Shown here: piece after piece, positions 55,746 through 64,000 of the stretch
Layout of the letters: each line of letters opens with the position of its first letter
Numbering within the stretch: position 1 is the first letter of the stretch
NCBI GenBank assembly: GCA_946902875.1
Contig: OX336342.1
Coordinates: 15,493,523-15,557,522, forward strand
From: Nematopogon swammerdamellus
Taxonomy: Eukaryota; Arthropoda; Insecta; Lepidoptera; Adelidae
Reading direction: 5' to 3'
DNA length: 64,000 nucleotides
Translations under genes and position numbers: made by a program
The notes under the pieces: generated by a model
The model's input: only the letters and a program-made list of their open reading frames with translations
Told to the model about the DNA's origin: nothing
The model's database searches: none

Positions 55746-56045
55746 ATGGTTGCATTACGAACTAATATGCTAAATATGCCAAATATACTAGGTAAGTATA
55801 TACAATATGTTACACTAGTTACAACTTACGAGAACCCACACCCTCGCATAAGCATTAAAGGACTTCTCAACTCGCTAAGCAACTCTAAAATGTTGGTTGC
55901 CCGGACTTTAATGTAGGTAGATATTGTACGTTAGTATCGAATGCATACAATATCAATTAATATCCCCGTCGAGGTAATGCATGTCGCGTGACACGCAACG
56001 CAACAACGCGCGCACATTACGCCCTCCCTGACTGCATGAAGCTAT
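55746..56045. other. No gene seen
   Basis: AT-rich sequence before the hAT insertion. Confidence 0.4.
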
Positions 56046-56429
56046 ATCACACCTAGGGTTGCCAACCATACTGCTAAAAACAGTATTATACTTGTTATTT
56101 TCACTCTATAATACTGTTTACTGTTCAACAAACAAAAAGTATATAAAATACTGTTTTCACCGTCACTTCACTGGTATTCAGTCCAGAGCCACAAATAAAA
56201 CGCGTGTGTAGTGCAGTCTTCATTTCTGAACCAAATACCAGCCAAAAAGTATCGTATGAATACAAATATCAGCTGTTTATCATTAAATTCTCATGTTACA
56301 TTTGATAATTTTGAAAAAATTTTAGACAGCCATAATTTGCACTAAATCTTGCTATGGATGATTTGTATTCCGAATTAGTTTAGTTTCATTCAAGTAAGTA
56401 GTTCAGAAAAAAGTATCAGAAGACGAAGA

Positions 56430-57014
56430 TTTTTTTTTTTTATCGATAGCGCGACATGTGGCATGTGGCATCGTTACACCTACAAGTAGGTGTCTAACGA
56501 TGCCCATGGACATTCTGTGATGCACGGGGATTGCGAATGTCAGGCCGGCCTGACAGGGGCCTTTTCACGCCCCTTTTGAAAAACCCCAGGCTGTACTTGG
56601 GAGGAAATAGATGGGCAGGGAGTGCGTTCCATATTTTCCCGGTTCTGTGAATAAAAGACCTACAGAACCGGTTGGTGCGCATGCGTGGTAGGTCGATTGA
56701 ATAGGGGTGCATCCTCTGCCCAGTACGCGTAGTGCGGAGGTGGAATGGGGACGACGGAATCGCGTTAAACAGCTCCTCGGAACACTCCCCATGAAATAAA
56801 CGATAGAACACACTCAGGGAGCCGACGTCCCTACGGAGTTGCAGTGGTTCTAAGTCGCGGGACACCACGGGGTCACCCACCAGTCGCACGGCACGACGCT
56901 GGATTGAGTCTAGCGGCGCAAGCTGGTATTTAGCTGAGCCATCCCACAAGTGCGAGCAGTACTCCAAGCTGGACCTAACCTGTGTTTTGTACAACGTCAG
57001 TTTTTGGCCCGGCG
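56430..57014 (-). mobile_element. LINE 3' end (Jockey-like), target of the Transib insertions
   Basis: The minus frame encodes PGQKLTLYKTQVRSSLEYCS, then HLWDGSAKYQLAPLDSIQRR, FYRLFHGECSEELF and KIWNALPAHLFPPKYSLG. The T-run at 56430-56442 is its poly(A) tail. The frame is intact to the C-terminus. The 5' side is interrupted at CGGCG (57010-57014). TGAAGATTTTTC after the matching CGGCG at 60452 would continue the frame as KIFTPGQK, as expected for this domain. Confidence 0.8.
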
Positions 57015-57497
57015 CAGTGTCAAATATGACCTTAAAATCGGACACGTTCTTTTTATTCCACAAATTAATAGATTTAGTTATTTAAAATGCTAGAGTAAAA
57101 CTCCCCCGCCTCTGCGACTTTTAGTTTAGGAGAAATAATTTTTTGAAAATTACACTTTTTTAGTTTCGGAAAAACGAAAAATAATTCTACAATTAAAACT
57201 AAGCTACTTATTTAAATTTCACTCAGCCATATCAAAGACCCTTTCGAATATCCACATTTTAAAAGTTATTCGAGGCTGTGAAAGTTTACAGAAATCGAAT
57301 TATATTAATTTTTTATTTTTTTTATTTTATTTTTTTTTCTCCTAGATCCCGTAGTAGTAGGCGGAGATATTTATACCGAAAATAGTTCACTGTTTCCTCT
57401 GTCCGTAAAAAAAAACCGACGCCTAATTCCATGGGATCAAGAAGTTACAGGAGTTATTCGCTATGGGCTAGGGTTGTTACTAGAATGAATAACCTCG

Positions 57498-57889
57498 TCA
57501 GCCTCGATAGCTCAGTGGTGCAGACAGTCAACTGTCGCTATTGAATGTTAAGCAACGCTGGGTGCGGTCAGTACTTGGATGGGTGACCGCTGACCGTTGG
57601 AGGCTGACCGAGGTTCGGATTCCTCGTAAAACTGTAGGTCCCTTCCCTCCTAATCTTACTTGGTGGTAGGGTTTAACCCGCCCGGGTTGGTACCACCGCA
57701 CTGAATGAAACGTCGGTCTAAACGGCTATGTAAATAGTTTGTGTTTTCCGACCAGTTCAGTGTAGCCGGCACGATCAAAGGGGGAAGCACTGACATGGCA
57801 CCTAGTTCACCCGGTGTTATGGGCTGACATCACGGACGTTGCAGGTGATGTAGCCAACCGTGTCAGATTCCATAAAAAAAAAAAAAAAA
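57498..57889 (+). mobile_element. Full-length SINE with fused tRNA-like and 5S rRNA-like head
   Basis: It begins GCCTCGATAGCTCAGTGGTG (tRNA-like A box). It then carries GTTAAGCAACGCTGGGTG, then GTACTTGGATGGGTGACCGC, the internal control region of 5S rRNA (A box, intermediate element, C box). GAGGTTCGGATTCCTCG follows, then a ~250-bp body (TAAAACTGTAGGTCCCTTCC through GTCAGATTCC) and an A17 tail. Truncated or diverged relatives in this window are at 33884, 36638, 39008, 40233, 45299 and 57998. Confidence 0.85.
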
Positions 57890-57997
57890 CATTTTTTATT
57901 TATTTATTTTTGACATTTGATTAATTTTATTGTATTGTTTCGTGATTTCTTTTAACCCGCGGGTTAATAATTAGCTTGTTTTGGTTTTTTTTTTTGT

Positions 57998-58195
57998 TTT
58001 TTTTTTTTTATGGAAACTGACACGGCTGGCTAAATCACCTACACTACAGCATCCGTGATGTCAGCCCATAACACCGGGCGAACTAGGTATGCATGCCATG
58101 TCAGTGTTTCCCTTCATTTCATGTCGGCCACTATGTTTAAAATTGGGGAGGCGTATGTCCAGCAGTGAACACATACACACTGACTGACTGACTGA
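57998..58195 (-). mobile_element. SINE 3' part (minus) followed by RTE-like LINE tail
   Basis: 57998-58132 is the reverse complement of the SINE body. 58140-58195 (GGGGAGGCGTATGTCCAGC, then a CTGACTGACTGACTG tail) is the plus-strand RTE-like 3' end. Confidence 0.75.
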
Positions 58196-58748
58196 TAGTC
58201 CATATACATCCACTGCTGGGAACATATCATTATTTTCCGGAAAAATAAAAGATTTTGTAAAGTGCCAACCCTATTGCCCGAAAATTGATAATTGCACTAA
58301 AATGAGCATAACTTCTTAAACCCATGGAATTAGGCGTCGGCTTTTTTTTAACGGACAGAGGAAATAGTGAACTATTTTCGGTATAAATATCTCCGCCTAC
58401 TACTACGGGATCTAGGAGAAAAAAAATAAAATAAAAAAAATAAAAAAAATATATAATTCGATTTCTGTAAACTTTCACAGCCTCGAATAACTTTTCAAAT
58501 GTGGATATTCGAAAGGGTCTTTGATGAGGCTGAGTGAAATTTAAATAAGTAGCTTAGTTTTAATTGTAGAATTATTTTTCGTTTTTCCGAAACTAAAAAA
58601 GTGTAATTTTCAAAAATTTATTTCTCCTAAACTAAAAGTCGCAGAGGCGGGGGAATTTTACTCTAGCATTTTAAATAACTAAATATATAAATTTCTGGAA
58701 TAAAAAGGACGTGTCCGATTTTATGGTCATATTTGACACTGTGCGGCG

Positions 58749-60451
58749 CACAGTGCATCGAATGTATGGGGCGATGGGACAAAAATCATAACTTCGGTAT
58801 TTCTTCATGGATTTTGGTGAAATAAAAATTACTTACTAGTACTCACTAGAACCTACATTTTGAGAAAGTTTCAATCCCCTATTCCTACAGGAAGAAAATT
58901 GGGAGAGGGTAAAATATTATGAGTTTGAGGAATATGACGAGTAATATTGTATTTAATAAAAAAAAAATCAACTTAGATATAAAAAACTGTATTTTAAACT
59001 GAAAAGATTATTTATACTTATAAATCTATTCAAGCAAGTACCCTAAATGTAAGTAATATTAAATTTTTTATAACAAATTAACTTCGAATAAAAATAACTA
59101 CTTTCGATTTTATATCTAAGTAACTTACTTATTTCTAATACATATATTTAACGTCATCATTATTTTATTATACTAACAATAAATACCTACTCGGAATCCG
59201 AAGAATCTTTGTCACTACTTCTAAATTCGTCACTTTAATTATATTTTACGCTGTTAGTTGAAGTAATTTCTTGCAAATTTACTTCTGCAGAAGTTTCAGA
59301 TGCGGCTACTGATGGCAGAAAGAAATTTTTATATTGGCATAGAGCCTAGGAAACACGTCTTTATTCACTCCATTTACCACAGACCTTAACACTTTATATT
59401 TAGTTTCAGATAAGTCTAAATCTAAATACAAAGCTAGTGCTTGAAGAGGAGTAAGGGAAGACGCCTGACCTTGAGTTTGTGTACCAGTAGCAAATTGCAA
59501 CTCATCAGATGTCCTGCTAGCTGCGAGATCCGAGACGCGCCATTTTTAGTCTTCAGGGACACATCTTCGAACGGCTTGCAGGGTCTTCCACGAGGAGGAC
59601 TTGGTCCAGGCTGGCCTTTTTCAGTGTCAGCGGGCGCTGGAGCAGCTGTCAATTCTTCTGGCAACGTGATCTCCTTCTGAAGCCATGCTTCGTTGCGTTC
59701 ACGAAATTTTTGGCGGTTGCAGCTGACATCGTCCAACTTTTCGTTAAAATAAACAAAATAGACTGCTGAAAGCCTTCAGTTTATCTCGATATTCATCTGT
59801 GCAGGATGTTACGTTCAACAGCGAACATAATTTCTCAAAAACGACCGCTTTTCTATCACCTTTTCCACTCTCGAAGCACACTTCTGCGAGATCGATATTT
59901 TCAATAGAGTTGCTTCCGGCTGAAAAAAAAATCATAACTATTTAAGTCGCAGGCAGACGCAGATGAATTTAATGTAAATTAAAGTATATGAATGTAGCAA
60001 TAGGAAAACATAAAAACCACGATATGTTATTCCATGTTTTTTTTTAAAGCTCTGTGAAAGTTCGTTAATGCATAAATTTTAAGCAAAATCAGAACAAAGA
60101 CTTTTATCACATATATAATTTGAATCGTGCAATTTAATTATATATATTAATTATTTTTTTAAAGTACTTACCTGGGCCTGTAAACTCCATGGTGATTTGA
60201 TCGTAAACACGTGATACTTTTACTTCAACAAAACGTAAAGCACAAGGGATAAAATGCGACTGATAAGCAATTAATGCATCGCGCGTGGGAATACCAAAAT
60301 GAAGGGGGTATAATTAGCCAATGGCAATCGACTACGTCATAATCCCTGGTCATTACGAGGTAATGACTCATCCTCTTTACAATAACAAATTCAAATTGAA
60401 TGTAGTTGAAAGTCGATTTTTGTATTATTGTCCAAGGGACGAGGCACTGTG
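58749..60451 (-). mobile_element. Transib-like element B, RSS-like ends, CGGCG TSD
   Basis: It starts CACAGTGCATCG and ends CGAGGCACTGTG (inverted: CACAGTGCCTCG). CGGCG flanks it at 58744-58748 and 60452-60456. 5-bp GC-rich target duplications and CAC-starting ends resembling V(D)J signals are hallmarks of Transib. ACAAAAATC follows the left heptamer after exactly 23 bp (58779-58787) and the right heptamer after 21 bp. 1703 bp, shorter than a full Transib (about 3 kb), with a degraded ORF on the minus strand. Confidence 0.78.
59306..60190 (-). pseudogene. Degraded transposon ORF inside Transib-like element B
   Basis: A short first exon MEFTGP starts at 60190 and ends at CCAG|GTAAGT (60172). 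The acceptor TTTTTTTTCAG at 59920 leads into GSNSIENIDLAEVCFESGKG, then FEKLCSLLNVTSCTDEYRDK. After a frameshift near 59765 it reads NEKLDDVSCNRQKFRERNEA, then RGRPCKPFEDVSLKT. After another near 59520 it reads SSLTPLQALALYLDLDLSET, then KYKVLRSVVNG and a stop near 59306. The GRP-K-F and LALYLDLDLS-KY blocks look like the N-terminal region of a family of animal transposon proteins. I infer the Transib transposase or a passenger, with the catalytic core deleted. At least two frame breaks. Confidence 0.45.
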
Positions 60452-60720
60452 CGGCGTGAAGATTTTTCTAAAATGATTACGGGTCAAAAGTGGAGACATT
60501 TTATTAATTTGGATTTCAAATGTATTGAGTGAGGCTTGCGAACTTTTTAAAAAAGATGATAAATTGATAAGTTTCGCGAGGAGCACACAAAAATAAATAT
60601 TTAAAACATTGTAAAAATAAATAACATACTGTTAATTTTTCTAAAATACTGTTTAATTTCCTTTTCCGACCTTAATATACTTTTTTCCGTGATTAAAAAG
60701 TTGGCAACCCTAATCACACC

Positions 60721-61785
60721 CTCCTCGCTCGCCTCGCCCGTGGCGTGGCAGCCCCCCGCGCCGAGCGACACTGCAGCTACAAATTGCTGACACAACAGAA
60801 CACAGGAGCGAGTGGCCAAAGAGAAGAGGTGGAGTACTATAGACAGAGAAATCTAGCGGATCCATTTTCGTCTGCATACGCAGATCTTTTAATTATTCTG
60901 CATATTGTTACATAGGTATTGTAGATAGAAATTCTTTATTTCACACCGACACATTAACAAGCCTAAAGAAGAACAATAGAAATATACCTACAATAATACA
61001 CAGATTACAGATAAACAAAAACAAACCGAGAAAAAACAATATCGTGTAAAGGCGGACGTATCACTATAAGTGATTTCTTCCCATCGAGAATTTCTTCCAT
61101 GTCAACCTTTAACACGTTTTGAACACGTGACGTGTCATGCCTTTGAGGAAATATTATATAGAGTTATCGCTCCGAAGAAATATACAGAGAAGCTGTGTTC
61201 CAGCGCAGAGTCGAGCGGAAGAGGGGAGCGCGCGCAGGGCGGGAAGCGTGTGGGAGAAGGTCCGGCCGGCGGCCGGTGTGGGGGGCTCGCGCGGGGCGGG
61301 AAGCGTACGGGGGAGAGGCAAGGGGTAGGGAGAACGATCGCACTCGTGCGTCGGTGTGCATATTGTCTTTTCATTCTAACACTTCATCTCCAGATTCGCC
61401 ATCGCACCTTCGCATCGACGAAGATGTGTAAATGTATTAGTTTAAAGTAGGTGAGGCGCGATCGCAGCAGGCAGGCGACGACTGCGCGCTGTGGCCTTTC
61501 CCGCTCGCTCGACTAAGAGACTTGAGGATCGTGAACCGCAACTCGGTGGAACATGTTAGTTGGCCCAGTGAGTTATCTATAGTATTATCAAAACCTCGTG
61601 TCCGGTTGGGCAATAAAGTTATATGGCTTAGGGAAGCGAATCTGCGCACGGCGCTTTGTCGATAAAAAGTCACCTGGGTCGATAGAAGTTATTCACGGTT
61701 TTTTATTTAGATGAATTAATAATATCTTAAGGTACTATAGGTTATAAATGCTTAAGGTACTTATATATCTATTTATAATAGATAC
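60721..61785. other. GC-rich then mixed sequence, no supported gene
   Basis: 61200-61330 is very GC-rich (GGCGGGAAGCGT-type direct repeats at about 61238 and 61294), giving overlapping frames on both strands with no family support. Confidence 0.4.
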
Positions 61786-61862
61786 CTATTTCACATACTC
61801 AATCATACTACAAATTCGATAACACATTTTATTGTTATATTTTTTATATGTTTTAAACTTAC

Positions 61863-62085
61863 CTAATTCAAATACTTCCTTCTTGACCCTATCTACCGTT
61901 CGTACAGACACTCCACATACCAATGCAGGAAGATCCCGCACTCTTGTGAAATCTGTTTGAAATAATTTTTGCGGATCACTTTTTATTTCGTTGAAAAACA
62001 AAAACACATTGTTTATTAGCGTTCGCGACTGAACAGTAGTTTCGCCCCAAAGTTTCGTCATTTCTGTTTCGCAGAACGTCTCCAT
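61863..62085 (-). CDS. First exon with helix-turn-helix-like segment
   Basis: An ATG at 62085 opens METFCETEMTKLWGETTVQS, then RTLINNVFLFFNEIKSD and VRDLPALVCGVSVRTVDRVK, ending at GAATTAG|GTAAGT in phase 1 after 74 codons. The VSVRTVDRVKKEV segment has helix-turn-helix recognition-helix character. The layout (a VxNVxxFF helix and then xxTGVSxxTVxRIxKE) resembles N-termini of IS630/Tc1-type insect transposon proteins, but a host regulator is not excluded. No second exon was recognised before 60720. Confidence 0.45.
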
Positions 62086-62189
62086 TTTGTTACACAGAAC
62101 TTCGTTAATACAGAGTAGTAACTTTAACGAAGGTCGAACTGTAACTGATCAAAACATCAAAAGAGCGTCAAACCGTGCAATGACGGCCG

Positions 62190-62335
62190 GCGGACCAATG
62201 AAATCGCATCACGTCATTGATGCACTCTAAGCGTTTGTTCTTGGTCGACCAATGAGTTCGCGTCACGTCATTGATGCATTCCACAGAGTGCGTTCTCGGT
62301 CGGCCAATGAGATCGCGTTACATCATTGATTCATA
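62190..62335 (-). promoter_or_regulatory. Three 54-bp modules with CCAAT and CRE-like boxes
   Basis: CCAATGA at 62195, 62249 and 62303 is each followed about 14 bases later by TCACGTCATTGATGCA or a variant (TTACATCATTGATTCA). They lie about 110-250 bp upstream of the ATG at 62085, which suggests promoter modules. Function is inferred. Confidence 0.55.
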
Positions 62336-62389
62336 CCATAACGTGCATTAGCGGGCGCCCCTTCAAATGGTATTATGTCATTCATTAAA

Positions 62390-62440
62390 AAGTCGGCAAG
62401 TGCGAGTTGGACTCGCGCACCGAGGGTTCCGTATCATCAG
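62390..62440 (-). repeat. GGTTCCGTA-family repeat, short end piece
   Basis: AAGTCGGCAAGTGCGAGTTG, then GACTCGCGCACCGAGGGTTC and CGTATC: just the two termini of the family joined. Confidence 0.65.
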
Positions 62441-62599
62441 CATCGCTCAATATATTTGTATTATGTATGTACAAAAACAATTGTTTTGGAAAATCACGAA
62501 CCGCCTAAATAAACACTACAGCAATGGTTTGACTGTGCGGCATTCGTGGAGTAGAAATATACAAAAATATATTTCTTATATTTTATTTCTTATTTAACG

Positions 62600-64000
62600 A
62601 CATATCAAAATTTTTTTTTTCTTTACTTGTGATGTGAGACCTTGCTTCTTGCCTAATTTCATTACTCTAGGTCAGGCATGGGCGACCTTTTTGGTCCAGG
62701 GGCCACATCATTGTTTTGCTGTCGAGTCGCGGGCCTCATTAAGTCTACATTCTAAAATGTGTACCCTACCTACTTGCATCGATGCCTATTTATAATAAGT
62801 AAATGTGAAAGTAAGTAGATAACACACTATTAAATATTACAATAATATTTCCTGTCACAAATTGCGCGCAACAAGCAAGCCGAGCGTCATCGTCGTCGTA
62901 CTAGCTGGCTGACCTGCAATGCAACTGAACTGAATGAAGTGAAGCGACTGCTGCGCTCGCCGGAAAAGCGCAGCGGCCCGGCGCGGCGCGATTTTTGAAT
63001 GAATATTTCGGCTAGTCGGGCCGGACCCAAATAATTTACAGGAAGGGATCGCGGGCCGGACAAAAAGACCTCACGGGCCGGATGTGGCCCGCGGGCCGTA
63101 GGTTGCCCATGCCTGCTCTAGGTCAACGGTAAGTACGCTATAGGATTTGATTTCATTTGAGTGAGTTTGCAAGTATTAAAATTTGCCATAAATAGCCGTA
63201 TCTTTTGATTATATTGATTTAGAAGCTTTCATTTTCTATAACTCGAAGGGATCGCAGACGTTAGTATTTCATATTAATTTCAATTTGATATCTTGACTCA
63301 TTACTGAGAAAAGGGATCTTGACACACAAAACAAGCAAATTTTTTTTAATATCATATAACTACATGATTAAAATTTTAGGATTTTTTCCTTTACGTGTGC
63401 TATGAGACCTTACTTCTGACCAAATTTTATGATTCTAGGTTGGCGGGAAATACCCTATAGGTTTTGATTTGATTGGAGTGAGTTTGCGAGTATGAAATCT
63501 GACATAGATGGCCGTATCTTTTGATTGCGTTGGTTTAGAAGCTTGCATTTTAAACACCGTAAAGAGGTCGTAGATCTTAGTATTTCTTATTAATTTCAAT
63601 TTGATATCTTGATCCGTTCCTGAGAAAAAGGGTCCTTGACATACAAAACAAATTTTTTTTTTTAATGTCAATAACTATAATTTTACAATTTTCGGATTTT
63701 TTCCTTTACTTATGCTGTAAGATCTTGCTTCTTACCAAATTTTATGATTCTATGTTAACAGGAAATACCCTATAGGTTTTGATTTGATTTGAGTGAGTTT
63801 GCCAGTATGAAATCTGACATAGCCGTATCTTTTGATTGCGTTGATTTAGAAGCTTTAATATTCTACACCATATATAGATCGTAGATCTTAGTATTTCGTA
63901 TTAATTTCAATTTGTTATCTTGATCCATTCCTGAGAAAAAGGGACCTTGACATACAAAACAAACAATAAAATTTTTTTTATGTCACATAACCATAAATTT
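62600..64000. repeat. 316-bp tandem array, runs off the right edge
   Basis: CTATAGGNTTTGATT recurs at 63138, 63455 and 63770. GAGAC(C)TT...ATTCTAGGT-type blocks at about 62640, 63405 and 63725 mark the other half of the unit. The period is 315-317 bp. The first unit is split by the hAT MITE. Confidence 0.9.
62673..63115. mobile_element. GC-rich hAT MITE in the tandem array
   Basis: Ends CAGGCATGGGCGACC and GGTTGCCCATGCCTG are inverted. CTCTAGGT is duplicated at 62665-62672 and 63116-63123. 443 bp, no transposase. Confidence 0.92.

Larger units (their letters stand above)
57015..58743. mobile_element. Transib-like element A with ~430-bp inverted repeats
   Basis: Arms 57015-57449 and 58308-58743 are near-perfect inverted repeats. 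The right end is CACAGTGTCAAATATGACC read inward; the left end lacks the first two bases (CAGTGTC). CGGCG lies at both sides (57010-57014, 58744-58748). The interior holds SINEs and an RTE-like tail. It has no transposase and a foldback-type structure. Confidence 0.75.
56054..60712. mobile_element. hAT element (outer shell of nested insertions)
   Basis: TAGGGTTGCCAAC at 56054 and GTTGGCAACCCTA ending at 60712 are perfect 13-bp inverted ends. ATCACACC is duplicated at 56046-56053 and 60713-60720. The hAT sequence itself is about 56054-56430 plus part of 60457-60712; the rest is later insertions. Confidence 0.85.

Noticed and set aside
57534..57600. Genuine 5S rRNA gene
   Set aside because: Only the internal control region is 5S-like; the 5' end is tRNA-like and the 3' end continues into a SINE body with a poly(A) tail.
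61070..61450. 126-codon plus-strand frame and counterparts on the minus strand
   Set aside because: Gly/Arg-rich artefact of GC-rich direct repeats; no start, splice or family support.
52035..64000. MBD core exon of sba
   Set aside because: No minus-strand frame with the GW-R...SP-G MBD pattern and matching phase was found by eye. A very short or diverged exon could have been missed.

Overview
This is eukaryotic nuclear DNA, almost certainly from a moth or butterfly (Lepidoptera). It is AT-rich and intron-bearing, and it carries repeats typical of that order: the interspersed family running from GGTTCCGTA to a GGCCAAGTGCGAGTC end, Jockey/CR1-like and RTE-like LINE 3' ends, and piggyBac, hAT, pogo and Transib remnants. 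Species cannot be told from sequence alone.

The main gene is on the minus strand: an orthologue of six-banded (sba), the insect counterpart of vertebrate MBD5/MBD6. Seven consecutive coding exons were assembled by reading frame and splice phase, at 51990-51834, 25200-25079, 24315-19552, 19057-18901, 17909-17502, 15712-15442 and 13969-13732. They encode about 2038 residues: the end of the MBD region, a 1588-residue Q/N/S/P-rich exon, a PWWP domain and a conserved C-terminal helix. The first exon(s), with the MBD core, were not found and probably lie beyond the right edge. The intron from 51833 to 25201 is about 26.6 kb and is packed with mobile elements. Downstream, on the same strand, is a two-exon gene for a small secreted Ly6/DUF753-like cysteine-rich protein (8309-7442). 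Two isolated minus-strand first exons with good splice donors are also visible: a THAP-type zinc-finger start (29516-29422) inside the big sba intron, and a helix-turn-helix-like exon (62085-61863) preceded by three 54-bp modules with CCAAT and TGACG boxes.

Layout: 1-1560, a 170-bp satellite; 1950-7225, composite repeats and LINE fragments; 7442-8309, secreted protein gene; 9571-11100, a hAT element carrying other repeats; 11109-13731, probable sba 3' UTR; 13732-25200, sba exons 2-7 of those seen; 25201-51833, the giant intron (THAP exon, hairpins, LTR-like and inverted-arm repeat blocks, piggyBac, pogo, SINEs); 51834-51990, sba exon; 52152-53490, a MITE split by a foldback element with internal minisatellite; 54750-55080, RTE-like LINE end; 56054-60712, an onion of hAT > LINE > two Transib-like elements > SINEs; 61863-62340, HTH exon and promoter-like repeats; 62600-64000, a 316-bp tandem array split by a hAT MITE.

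The most striking signal is the pair of Transib-like elements at 57015-58743 and 58749-60451. They share CGGCG pentamer target duplications, end in the exact heptamer of V(D)J recombination signals (CACAGTG), and in one case have an RSS-like nonamer at a 23-bp spacing. A SINE family with a head fused from tRNA-like and 5S rRNA-like sequence is also notable.
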